Below are positions 34,416 through 42,492 of a DNA stretch of 64,000 nucleotides, one piece after another. Each line of letters starts with the position of its first letter. The stretch's first letter is position 1. The notes under the pieces were generated by a model. It was not told the DNA's origin. It did not search any database and saw nothing but the letters and a program-made list of their open reading frames with translations. The position numbers and the translations under genes are program-made. The stretch is from RAM1 sp040376925 (GTDB taxonomy: Bacteria > Pseudomonadota > Gammaproteobacteria > Burkholderiales > Burkholderiaceae_C), in the NCBI GenBank assembly GCA_040376925.1, contig JBEIPU010000001.1, forward strand, positions 24,883 through 88,882, written 5' to 3'.

Positions 34416-34455
34416 CGCCGGCGCACTACTTCACCCCGACCCGAAGGAATCAACC

Positions 34456-35544
34456 ATGTCCGACCTGAACCTGAACATTGGCCCCCGGCCCAACACGCCG
34501 CCCGTCCACTACATTGGCGCGCCCGCCCCGAAACTCACACCCGAACAGCTGGGCAGCCTGTCGCTGCAGGAACTTTCCAGCCTGGCCAGCAAAGGCCACG
34601 TCGATCTGGACGCGCTGCCGCCGGCCGTCGAGACCCACTTCAGCCAGCGCCTGTCCAGCCTCATGGAAGGCGAGCTTGAGAAAAACTACACCGCGGACGC
34701 CCGCGCGCTCAGCACGGCCATCGCACGCAGCATGCTGAAGATCGAGGAAGTCAGCGGTACCACTGAACGGCATCTGTTCAATGCCAGCGTTGCGCAGCAG
34801 GAAAAATCCCTCAAGGAAAAATCAGACGCCATCAACCAGCATGCGCAAGGCCGCAGAAAGTCCATCATCGCCGACGGGGTGAACGGCGGCGTGGACGTGG
34901 TGGGTGGCGCTGCGGCGGGCAGAGCCGGGCTCAAGTCGGCGAAGGCGGCGACGCAGCAGCAGATGGAACTGTCCAAGGCGCGGCACAACGACGCAATCGC
35001 CAAACCCCACGAAATGGGCAAGGCTGACATCGACAAAATCAGGCGTCTTGAGGCCGAAATTCCCGAGTTGGAGGGGCAGATCAAGCTTCGGAAAGAACGG
35101 CCTCTGAACGGCAACGAGCTCAACGCCAACCGCGAAAGACGTTACGAAATCGCCGCCAAGAAAGCTGAGCTCGAAGACGCCTACCAAGCGCCCGCCAAAC
35201 GAGCCGCGGAGTCCGCGACAGCACATGACAAGGCCGGCGAGTTCGAAAAGTCCTCCCTCGTGCAGCGCACCAAGGAAACCGCCATCACCACCATGACGCG
35301 CGCCGCCGACAGCTTCGTCCAGACGGCCGGGAAAACCGAGGAACTCAAGGACACCAGCGAAGCCGACCTGCTCGAAAAGCAAGCCGACGTGACCAAGCTG
35401 GAAGCCGATGTGGCCCAGAACTATTCCCGCGGCGCCGGCGAATCCCGCGCCAAGGCACGGTCGGCTTTCGACGACATGCGCCAGCTAAGCCAGACGCTGG
35501 CCAATGGCGCCGGCACGGAACCCCTCATCCGCAACATGGGCTAG
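34456..35544 (+). CDS. sctB: Minor translocator SctB (YopD/BopD-like)
   Basis: A 362-residue protein with a GAAGGAA ribosome site. The N-terminal 70 residues are Pro-rich. A Gly/Ala-rich, weakly hydrophobic stretch lies at about 138-162 (ADGVNGGVDVVGGAAAGRAG). The rest is highly charged coiled coil, with Lys/Glu-rich heptads in 175-330. Position after the YopB-like gene and before a second SycD chaperone fits YopD/BopD. The membrane segment is much less hydrophobic than in YopD, so the call is by position and general layout. Confidence 0.72.
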   Translation: MSDLNLNIGPRPNTPPVHYIGAPAPKLTPEQLGSLSLQELSSLASKGHVDLDALPPAVETHFSQRLSSLMEGELEKNYTADARALSTAIARSMLKIEEVSGTTERHLFNASVAQQEKSLKEKSDAINQHAQGRRKSIIADGVNGGVDVVGGAAAGRAGLKSAKAATQQQMELSKARHNDAIAKPHEMGKADIDKIRRLEAEIPELEGQIKLRKERPLNGNELNANRERRYEIAAKKAELEDAYQAPAKRAAESATAHDKAGEFEKSSLVQRTKETAITTMTRAADSFVQTAGKTEELKDTSEADLLEKQADVTKLEADVAQNYSRGAGESRAKARSAFDDMRQLSQTLANGAGTEPLIRNMG

Positions 35545-35550
35545 CCCGAC

Positions 35551-36051
35551 ATGACCCCGCAAGCGCACGTCGCCCCGCTCCCCGAGGCGCTCACCCAGGT
35601 GCTCCAGCAGTTGCGCCAGGAGCTCGAAGCGCTGCCGTCCGCGCAGCGCATGAGCGACGCCGACGCCGAAACCGTGTATGCGCTGGCCTACCGCGAGTAC
35701 GGCCAGGCGCGCTACGAGCAGGCGCTGAAGTATTTTCAGCTGCTGCTGGTGTACCGGCCGACCCATCCGGTTTACCTGCTGGGCGCCGCGCTGTGCCTGC
35801 GGCGTGCGCGCCGCTACCAGCTGGCCGCCGCCGCGTTCCTGGCGCTGGGCTTTCTGGAGCCCACGGTACCGGGCCACACGCTGGCCCTGGCCGAATGCCA
35901 GTTGCTCAACCACGAGCACCCGCAGGCCCGCGACACGCTGGCCCTGGTGATCGGCTATTGCGACCAACACCCCGGCCATGGCCCGGTGCGCGCACGCGCC
36001 CAGGCCATGCTGGACCTGATGAGCCCGCACCATGAACCCGCTGTCGCGTGA
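35551..36051 (+). CDS. Second LcrH/SycD-family chaperone (copy 2)
   Basis: A 166-residue TPR protein with the SycD pattern (YALAYREYGQARYEQALKYF; PVYLLGAALCLRRARRYQLA). It begins 6 bases after the sctB stop. It is clearly related in layout to the chaperone at 32473-32997, and both end in a similar region (HGPVRARAQAMLDLMS versus HEALGLRAQAMLDLIS), so a duplication is likely. This agrees with bcrH2 of the bsc locus. Each copy may serve a different translocator or the tip protein. Confidence 0.87.
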   Translation: MTPQAHVAPLPEALTQVLQQLRQELEALPSAQRMSDADAETVYALAYREYGQARYEQALKYFQLLLVYRPTHPVYLLGAALCLRRARRYQLAAAAFLALGFLEPTVPGHTLALAECQLLNHEHPQARDTLALVIGYCDQHPGHGPVRARAQAMLDLMSPHHEPAVA

Positions 36052-36418
36052 CGAAGCCCGTCTTCTGGCCGGCCTGAGCTTTGTGGCCGCCCGGCGCGGC
36101 AAGCTGGACGTGGCCCAGACCATCCTGGACGCGCTGCGGCTGTGCCGGCCAGAGTCGGCCATGCCGCTGGCCGGGCTGGCTTGCGTCATGTTGAGCCGCG
36201 GCCTGAATGACGAGGCCTGCAGCCTGTTGGACCAGGCCGTCGCCCTGGCGACGGATGCCGACACGCAGGACGTCCAGGCCATCCGCGCCCTGGCGCTGCG
36301 GCAGGCGGGCCGCGCCCTGGAATGCAGCCGCGCCGTCAGGGCCCTGGGCAGCCACCCGGTGGCGCAGGCCCTGGCCGCGCAGGCAGCGCCCATCCACTCC
36401 CCCGCCGAATTGACCTAG
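36032..36418 (+). CDS. Small TPR-like protein upstream of sctI (YscG/HrpB1 position)
   Basis: A 128-residue, mainly helical protein made of TPR-like pairs (EARLLAGLSFVAARRGKLDV; LAGLACVMLSRGLNDEACSL; LALRQAGRALECSRA). It overlaps the second SycD gene by 20 bases and ends 9 bases before sctI. In ysc loci YscG, a TPR needle chaperone, precedes H and I; in hrp loci HrpB1 precedes the rod gene. Either role fits, and with the yscE-like gene elsewhere it could complete a YscE-YscF-YscG complex. Confidence 0.6.
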   Translation: MNPLSRDEARLLAGLSFVAARRGKLDVAQTILDALRLCRPESAMPLAGLACVMLSRGLNDEACSLLDQAVALATDADTQDVQAIRALALRQAGRALECSRAVRALGSHPVAQALAAQAAPIHSPAELT

Positions 36419-36427
36419 GGACTTCCA

Positions 36428-36862
36428 ATGGACATCAGCATTCAACCCGTTTCACGCGCATGGGCACCGTCGCCCGGGATGGATGACCTGGCGGGGCCGC
36501 CCGATGCCGCGGACGCCGGTCGCTTCACCCGGTTGATGGACAAGCCCGCAGCGGCCCGCAATGACGACGCGGCCGGCACCGAAGCGCCAGCTGTCCCCGC
36601 CGCGGTGTCTGCCATGGGTGGCGGTGGCGAGCCGCGCCGCACGGTGGGTGACGCCATCCTGGACGGCATGAAACGCATGTCGCGCGACGTCCAGGACAAC
36701 GTCGAATTTGTCCAGTCGAGCCTGCACACCGCCTCGCCTTCGGCGGTGGACCTGCTCAGGATCCAGATGCACCTGGCGGTCGCAGGGGTGCAGATGCAGC
36801 TGATGGGCAAGGTCGCGAGCAAGGGCCCGCAGGTCATCGACCAATGCACCAAACTGCAATGA
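36428..36862 (+). CDS. sctI: T3SS inner rod protein SctI (YscI/BscI)
   Basis: A 144-residue protein. The first 70 residues are poorly conserved and Ala/Pro-rich. The C-terminal 60 residues give the family pattern: a helix (SAVDLLRIQMHLAVAGVQMQ), then LMGKVASKGPQVIDQCTKLQ at the very end, like the conserved rod C-terminus. The rod forms the inner adaptor of the needle in the basal body. It sits directly before sctJ, with an ATGA overlap. Confidence 0.85.
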   Translation: MDISIQPVSRAWAPSPGMDDLAGPPDAADAGRFTRLMDKPAAARNDDAAGTEAPAVPAAVSAMGGGGEPRRTVGDAILDGMKRMSRDVQDNVEFVQSSLHTASPSAVDLLRIQMHLAVAGVQMQLMGKVASKGPQVIDQCTKLQ

Positions 36863-37608
36863 AGGCCGCCATGAAAGTGCTTGTCACCGTCATCCTGGGC
36901 CTGCTGCTGTGCGCCTGCGCCAGGCAGGTGGAGCTCATGGCCGCCATGCCCGAGGCCGAAGCCAACGAAGTCATGGCCGCGCTGCAGAACGCCGGCATCG
37001 AAGCCCAGAAGAAGCCGGGCAAGGAAGGCATGGTCAGCCTGTCGATCGAAGCGGCCCACCTGGGACGTGCCGTGGATCTGCTGCGCGCCAAGGGCCTGCC
37101 CCAGCAACGCCACGCGGGCATGGGCCAGGTGTTCAAGAAAGAAGGCCTGATCTCGTCGCCGCTCGAAGAGCGTGCGCGCTATCTGTACGCGCTGTCGCAG
37201 GAGCTGGGCGCGACGCTGTCGCAGATCGACGGTGTGGTGGTGGCGCGCGTGCACGTGGTGCTGCCCGAGCGCGGCACCGCGGGTGACCCCGGCATGCCGT
37301 CGTCGGCAGCCGTGTTCATCAAGCACCAGGAGGGCTACAACCTGGACGTGCTTCAACCGCAGATCCGCCGGCTGGTCAACAACAGCATTCCCGGCCTTAC
37401 GCCCGAGAAAATTTCCATCGTGCTGTTTGGCTCCGAGCCGCCGCCGCGCACCACCAAGGCAACGGCACCGGCAGGCGGCGCGGGTGCCAACCTGCCGCTG
37501 GTGGCCGTTCTGGGCTCGCTGCTGGCCGCCGCACTGGCCGGTGGCGGCTACCTGGCCTGGCGCCAGCTGCGTTCGCGCCGCACGCTGGCCGCAGAAGCTG
37601 GGGCCTGA
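36859..37608 (+). CDS. sctJ: T3SS inner ring lipoprotein SctJ (YscJ/BscJ)
   Basis: A 249-residue lipoprotein from ATG 36859 (overlap with the sctI stop); ATGs at 36844 and 36871 are alternatives. The signal peptide VLVTVILGLLLCAC ends at lipobox Cys20 (L-C-A-C); Cys18 is a second candidate. Two ring-building domains follow, with hallmarks ISSPLEERARYLYALSQELG and VVARVHVVLPER. A C-terminal membrane helix lies near 213-235. SctJ builds the inner of the two inner-membrane rings. Confidence 0.96.
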   Translation: MKAAMKVLVTVILGLLLCACARQVELMAAMPEAEANEVMAALQNAGIEAQKKPGKEGMVSLSIEAAHLGRAVDLLRAKGLPQQRHAGMGQVFKKEGLISSPLEERARYLYALSQELGATLSQIDGVVVARVHVVLPERGTAGDPGMPSSAAVFIKHQEGYNLDVLQPQIRRLVNNSIPGLTPEKISIVLFGSEPPPRTTKATAPAGGAGANLPLVAVLGSLLAAALAGGGYLAWRQLRSRRTLAAEAGA

Positions 37609-37610
37609 AT

Positions 37611-38273
37611 ATGAGCGCATCCACCCTGACAGACTGGCTGCGCCACCCGTTGGCTGAAGCGCTGCTGCGCTTCAACCTGCTGCCGTCGATGTGGATGCAC
37701 CCGCGCCGGCACGGTGCGCCAGACCTTGCGGGCCTGAAAGCGCTGCCCGCCCTGCACCGGCACCGCTCGGCGGCGCTGCTCAAGGAGCTGGGGCTGGACC
37801 CGGTGATGCGGCTGGACGATCCGGCGCTGCCCCTGGCCGTGCTGCCGGCCGCGCACTTCGACCGGCTGCTCATCCTGTTGGGCGCGGCGCTGAACGCGCC
37901 GCACATCCGGCGCACCATTGCCCGCGACGATCTGGCCCGGCTCAAGGACACCCTGGGTGACGAAGCGCTGGCGGTGACGCGCACGCCCGCCGCGGCGGCG
38001 CTGGCCGGGCTGCCCGTGGCCCCCGACTGGGAGGCCGGCCGGGCTGCCGAGCTGTGCAGGGCCTGGGGCGAAGCGGTGCTGGCACAGGCATTCGACGCCG
38101 CCGCACCGCAGGTCGGCCGCCGCGCACGCCTGCGCCTGGCGCCCGAGGCCGACGTGCTGCGCGCGCCCCTGTCAGCCGCGGGGCTGCAGCCCGAGCGGGC
38201 CCTGCACATCGCACGCGATCTGCTGCAACTCCTGGAGCCGGCATGGATTTCCTCATTCCCCACGACCCCTTGA
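37611..38273 (+). CDS. sctK: T3SS sorting platform protein SctK (YscK-like)
   Basis: A 220-residue soluble protein, close to YscK in size, between sctJ and sctL as in ysc and bsc loci. Weak YscK-type features are seen: W-L-R-H-P near the start, FNLLPSMWMHP, and a helical C-terminus. SctK links the cytoplasmic SctQ/SctL platform to the SctD ring. Its 3' end overlaps sctL by 31 bases in another frame. Confidence 0.8.
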   Translation: MSASTLTDWLRHPLAEALLRFNLLPSMWMHPRRHGAPDLAGLKALPALHRHRSAALLKELGLDPVMRLDDPALPLAVLPAAHFDRLLILLGAALNAPHIRRTIARDDLARLKDTLGDEALAVTRTPAAAALAGLPVAPDWEAGRAAELCRAWGEAVLAQAFDAAAPQVGRRARLRLAPEADVLRAPLSAAGLQPERALHIARDLLQLLEPAWISSFPTTP

Positions 38274-38887
38274 CGCCCCGGCGCACGCTGTCGGTGGACA
38301 TCGCGCCGGGCACGCGCATCGTGCGCGCGGCCAGCCTGGGAGCCTGGCGCCAGGCGGAGCAGGCCGTGCAGGCCGCGTGCGCGCAGGCCGACGCCATCGT
38401 CGCAGGGGCGCACGAGGCACTGAAAGCCGCGCGCCGCCAGGGCCATGCCGAAGGCACCGAGCAAGCCCGCCGCGAGGCCGCGCAGCACATGGCCGAGCAG
38501 ATCGCCCGCACCGACAGCTATTTCGTGCAGGTCGAGGACAGGCTCGTGGCGCTGGTCATGCAGGGCGTGCGCAAGATCGTCACCGGCTACGGCGACCACG
38601 ACCGCGCAGTCCATTCGGTGCGCAGCGCGCTGGCGGCGGTGCGCAACCAGAAGCAGCTCACGCTGCGCGTGCACCCGGACCAGGTGCAGCCGCTGAAGGC
38701 GCGCACCGGCGAGCTGCTGCACGACTACCCCGGTGTGCACCTGCTGGACATCGTGCCCGACGCCCGGATGGCGCCAGACTGCTGCGTGCTGGAAAGCGAT
38801 ATCGGCGTGGTGGAGGCCGGCACGGAAAGCCAGCTCGGCGCGCTGCAAGCCGCCCTTTGCAAACTGCGCAACACGCCCCCCGCCTGA
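38243..38887 (+). CDS. sctL: T3SS stator protein SctL (YscL/BscL)
   Basis: A 214-residue protein from ATG 38243. A long helix (residues 35-95, QAEQAVQAACAQADAIVAGA onward) is followed by the FliH/V-type-ATPase E-like C-terminal domain (TLRVHPDQVQPL; LLDIVPDARMAPDCCVLESD; GVVEAG). The late motif with DCCVLES-x4-V-x-AG is strongly conserved in SctL. It acts as a peripheral stalk that holds and restrains the ATPase SctN. Confidence 0.93.
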   Translation: MDFLIPHDPLTPRRTLSVDIAPGTRIVRAASLGAWRQAEQAVQAACAQADAIVAGAHEALKAARRQGHAEGTEQARREAAQHMAEQIARTDSYFVQVEDRLVALVMQGVRKIVTGYGDHDRAVHSVRSALAAVRNQKQLTLRVHPDQVQPLKARTGELLHDYPGVHLLDIVPDARMAPDCCVLESDIGVVEAGTESQLGALQAALCKLRNTPPA

Positions 38888-38898
38888 GGCACACCGCC

Positions 38899-40233
38899 AT
38901 GGACCGCTACGCCGCGCTACCCGCCCTGCCCGACCTGCTGGCCCGGGCTCTGGACGAAGCCGTCACGCTGCGCATCAAGGGCCGCGTCATCCAGGTCATC
39001 GGCACCATCATCAAGGCGGTCGTGCCGACCGTGAAGGTCGGCGAGCTGTGCGTGCTGCGCACGCCCGGCGAGGCGTTCGAGATGAAGGCCGAGGTGGTCG
39101 GCTTTGCCAGGGAGGCGGCATTGCTCACCCCCATCGGCGACATGTTCGGTATCGGCAGCACGACCGAGGTGATCCCCACGGGCCGCCCGCACATGGTGCC
39201 GGTCGGCCCCGCCCTGCTGGGCCGCGTGCTGGATGGCCTGGGCCGCCCGCTGGACGAGCAGACCCTGGGCCCGATGGACGTGCAGCAGTACTACCCCGTC
39301 ATCACCGACGCGCCTGCGCCGCTGAAACGCCGGTTGATCAGCAAGCCGCTGTCGCTGGGCGTGCGCGCGCTCGACGCCGTGCTGACCTGCGGCGAAGGCC
39401 AGCGCATGGGCATTTTTGCCGCGGCTGGCGGCGGCAAATCGACCCTGATGGGCATGCTGGTCAAAGGCGCCGACGTGGACGTGACGGTGGTCGCGCTGAT
39501 CGGCGAACGCGGTCGCGAGGTGCGCGAATTCCTGGAGCACGAGCTGGGCGAGGAAGGCCGCAAGCGCGCCGTAATCGTCTGTGCCACGTCCGACAAAAGC
39601 TCCATGGAGCGGGCCAAGGCAGCCTATGTGGCCACCGCGATCGCGGAATACTTCCGCGATCAGGGCAAGAGAGTGCTGTTCCTGATGGACAGCGTGACGC
39701 GCTTTGCGCGCGCGCAGCGCGAGATCGGCCTGGCCGCCGGCGAGCCGCCCACGCGCCGGGGCTTTCCACCCAGCGTGTTTGCCACGCTGCCGCGCCTGAT
39801 GGAGCGCGTGGGCATGAACGAGCGCGGCTCGATCACCGCGCTGTACACCGTGCTGGTCGAAGGCGATGACATGACCGAGCCCGTGGCGGACGAGACGCGC
39901 TCCATCCTGGACGGGCACATCGTGCTGTCGCGCAAGCTGGGCGCGGCCAATCACTACCCGGCCATCGACGTTCTGGCGTCGGCCAGCCGCGTGATGAACG
40001 CCGTCACGGCAGGCGACCACCGAACGGACGCCGGCCGCCTGCGTGAACTGATGGCCAAGTACGCCGAAGTGGATCTGCTGGTGAAGGTGGGTGAATACAA
40101 GCGCGGGTCCGACCCGGTATCGGACGAGGCGATCGACAAGCGCGAGCGCATCAACGCGTTCCTGCGCCAGCGCACTGACGAACACAGCGCCATGCCCGAA
40201 ACGCTGGCCGCGCTGGCGGCGCTGGTACGGTGA
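38899..40233 (+). CDS. sctN: T3SS ATPase SctN (YscN/BscN)
   Basis: A 444-residue protein from ATG 38899, the usual length. The P-loop is AAAGGGKST at 174-182, Walker B lies in RVLFLMDSVTRFA (258-270), and the catalytic Glu is in GERGREV (203-209). The Arg finger region is SASRVMN (361-367). An F1-like N-terminal barrel and a C-terminal helical domain flank the core. It strips chaperones and unfolds cargo. The P-loop reads GGGK where most homologues have GVGK. Confidence 0.97.
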   Translation: MDRYAALPALPDLLARALDEAVTLRIKGRVIQVIGTIIKAVVPTVKVGELCVLRTPGEAFEMKAEVVGFAREAALLTPIGDMFGIGSTTEVIPTGRPHMVPVGPALLGRVLDGLGRPLDEQTLGPMDVQQYYPVITDAPAPLKRRLISKPLSLGVRALDAVLTCGEGQRMGIFAAAGGGKSTLMGMLVKGADVDVTVVALIGERGREVREFLEHELGEEGRKRAVIVCATSDKSSMERAKAAYVATAIAEYFRDQGKRVLFLMDSVTRFARAQREIGLAAGEPPTRRGFPPSVFATLPRLMERVGMNERGSITALYTVLVEGDDMTEPVADETRSILDGHIVLSRKLGAANHYPAIDVLASASRVMNAVTAGDHRTDAGRLRELMAKYAEVDLLVKVGEYKRGSDPVSDEAIDKRERINAFLRQRTDEHSAMPETLAALAALVR

Positions 40234-40240
40234 GGCGGCC

Positions 40241-40741
40241 ATGGGCTTGAACCTGTTCGACCAGTTGCTGCCGATCAAGGAGCGCCGCGAGAACAACGCC
40301 GCGCGCAAGGTCGCCGCACAGCGCCTGGCCCTGCGGGAGGCCGAGGCCGAGCGCGACAGCGCGCAGCGCCGCCTGGAGGATTACCGCGACTACGCCGGCA
40401 CCCAGGAAACCCGGATTTTCAAGGCCCTGTGCGAACGGCCCGTGAAGCTGCGCGACATCGAGCACGCGCATGCCCAGGTGCTGGCCATGCGCGCCACCGA
40501 ATCCGACCACCGCGAAACGCTCCAGGCTGCCGAAGCGGCGCGCGCAGTGCATGAAAAGCAGCTGGAGGCCGACCGCGCAGCGCACCGCCACGCCATGCAC
40601 AAGCGCGACAAATTCATGGATCTGGCCCATCTCTTCAGCCAGGAGGCGCGCGCGCTGGCCGAGTACGCCGCCGAAGACGAGATTGAAGAAGTCGCCCAGA
40701 ACCAGAAGCCGGGCGCCAGCCTGGCCGGAGCATTCGCATGA
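40241..40741 (+). CDS. sctO: T3SS central stalk protein SctO (YscO/BscO)
   Basis: A 166-residue protein from ATG 40241. It is almost entirely a charged helical coiled coil (residues 10-150), as in YscO/FliJ. SctO forms a stalk between the SctN hexamer and the export gate SctV and helps recycle chaperones. Position directly after sctN and before sctP, with an ATGA overlap to sctP, is the classical order. Confidence 0.88.
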   Translation: MGLNLFDQLLPIKERRENNAARKVAAQRLALREAEAERDSAQRRLEDYRDYAGTQETRIFKALCERPVKLRDIEHAHAQVLAMRATESDHRETLQAAEAARAVHEKQLEADRAAHRHAMHKRDKFMDLAHLFSQEARALAEYAAEDEIEEVAQNQKPGASLAGAFA

Positions 40742-42492
40742 ATCGCAGCCCAGCGCCCGACATCGGACCGGCACAGAGGGTCACGGGCGGGCCCGCCGGT
40801 CCGGCGCCCGTGCTGGCGGCCCTGCAGGCCGGCCGGCCGCCGGTGCTGCCCACCGCGGCCCGGCCGCTCCTGGCGACTGTGCCGCACGGTACGGTGGACG
40901 ACAACGCCCGCCTGCAGTTCGAGCTGGCCATGACACAGGGCTTCGCCCCCACCCCATCGCCAACGCGGATGACAGGCGATGCGTTGCGGCCGTTGCCCGA
41001 ACCGGCAGCGCCGTTTGGGGTACCGCCCGGCAAGCAGCCGGTCGCTGCAACCGCACCGGCACTGTCGCCAGGCCAGGATTCGCCGCATCCGCCTGCGCAG
41101 GCGCAAGAGGCTCCCGCCCTGCCATACGTCGCCGCGAAAGCGGTGCTCCCCATTCACGTGCAGCCCGCGGCTTCCCCGACGCCTGCCGCAATGCCAGCCG
41201 CGTCGATTCACACGCCTGCGGGGGCGTCCACTCCCTTGAAGCCAACGGCCCCCACTTTCCTGCAGCCTACGGCGCCAATCTCCCCGCAGCCGGCGGCACC
41301 CACGCCCGTGCCGCCGGTAGTGACTCTCGCGTCCCCACGCGCAGCCTCGCCCGAAACGGCACCCGCCGCAGCAGCGCCAGATACCAGCCCGGGATTGCCG
41401 GACCTGGGCAACGCAGCGCCGCAAGCGGCTTCCCCGACGCCTGCCGCAATGCCAGCCGCGTCGATTCACACGCCTGCGGTGACGTTCATTCCCTTGAAGC
41501 CAACGGCGCCCACTTCCCTGCAGCCGGCTGCACCCACGCCCGTGCAGCCCATGGTGCCCACAGCGCCCGGGGAAACTGTGCCGCAGCCCATGGTTGCCGC
41601 CCCATCCGCGTCGCAGGCGCCATCCGTGGCGCCGACGGTGGTGGCTCCCACACCACCCCACGCAGCCTTACCTGGAACTGCGGCTACCGCACCCGCACCC
41701 GCACCCGCACCCGAGCCCGAGGCCAGGCCGGGTTTGCCGGGCCCCGGCAACGCGGCGCCGTCAGCGGCTTCCGCCAAGCCAGCCGCAACGCCAGCCGCGT
41801 CAATTCCCGCCCCTGTGGTGGCGTCCGTTCCCTCGACGTCCACTGCGACCACTTCCCTACCGCCTGCAGCGCCAATCTCCACGCAGCCTGCAGCGCCCGC
41901 GCCACCCCACGCAGCCTCCCCTGAAACTGCGGCAACCCCAACAGCGACCGAGCCAGATGCCAGGGCCGACGAGCGGGCGCGGGCGCCGCTGCCTGGCCCC
42001 GCGCGGCGTGCGCTGACGCGCGATGCCGATGAGCCCCTGCCCGACATGGCCGTGGAGTCCACTGCGCCATTGAACCTGGATGCGCCCACGCTGCCCGTCA
42101 TGCCCTTGCCACCGGCTGGCCTGAGCACCGGGGCGGCCACCGCACCCACCAGCCCCCAGACCGATTTGCAGCTGCGCGAGCGCCTGTTCGAAACGGTCCA
42201 GCAGTTGCTGGTGGGCGTCACGCCCGGCGGCGCGGTCGAGGTGCGCATGGTGCTGCGCGACAACGTGCTGCCGGGCGTGACGCTCATCGTGCAGCAGGCC
42301 GCAGGACAGCTGCAGGTGTCTTTTGAGTGCACCGCCCAGGCCTCGCAGCTGCGGCTTGAGCGTGCCGGGCCGGCCTTTGCCCAGACGCTGGCGCGGCGCC
42401 TGGGCCGCGACGTTGCCATGCAGGTCCAGGGGGCGCAGGGCGGCGCGCTGCGCTTTGACGCCAGACCGGATGCCGAAGAGGTCACCCCATGA
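40738..42492 (+). CDS. sctP: Needle length regulator SctP (YscP/BscP) with long Pro/Ala-rich ruler
   Basis: A 584-residue protein. Residues 1-440 are extremely rich in Pro, Ala and Thr, with an imperfect threefold repeat around 140-360. Residues about 470-580 form the globular substrate-switch domain (T3S4), including RERLFETVQQLLVGV, PGVTLIVQQAAGQLQVSFEC and LARRLGRDVAMQVQG. SctP sets needle length and switches export from early to late substrates. Overlaps sctO and sctQ by 4 bases each. Confidence 0.9.
   Translation: MNRSPAPDIGPAQRVTGGPAGPAPVLAALQAGRPPVLPTAARPLLATVPHGTVDDNARLQFELAMTQGFAPTPSPTRMTGDALRPLPEPAAPFGVPPGKQPVAATAPALSPGQDSPHPPAQAQEAPALPYVAAKAVLPIHVQPAASPTPAAMPAASIHTPAGASTPLKPTAPTFLQPTAPISPQPAAPTPVPPVVTLASPRAASPETAPAAAAPDTSPGLPDLGNAAPQAASPTPAAMPAASIHTPAVTFIPLKPTAPTSLQPAAPTPVQPMVPTAPGETVPQPMVAAPSASQAPSVAPTVVAPTPPHAALPGTAATAPAPAPAPEPEARPGLPGPGNAAPSAASAKPAATPAASIPAPVVASVPSTSTATTSLPPAAPISTQPAAPAPPHAASPETAATPTATEPDARADERARAPLPGPARRALTRDADEPLPDMAVESTAPLNLDAPTLPVMPLPPAGLSTGAATAPTSPQTDLQLRERLFETVQQLLVGVTPGGAVEVRMVLRDNVLPGVTLIVQQAAGQLQVSFECTAQASQLRLERAGPAFAQTLARRLGRDVAMQVQGAQGGALRFDARPDAEEVTP
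41167..41830 (+). repeat. Imperfect threefold repeat within sctP
   Basis: A 54-base unit at 41167-41220 occurs again without change at 41425-41478 (encoding AASPTPAAMPAASIHTPA). A diverged third copy starts at 41764 (AASAKPAATPAASIPAP). The spacing is 258 and 339 bases, so whole blocks of 86 and 113 codons separate the copies and the reading frame is kept. Following text also repeats (PLKPTAP, LQP, PGLP-GNAAP). This suggests growth of the ruler by in-frame duplication. Confidence 0.85.
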
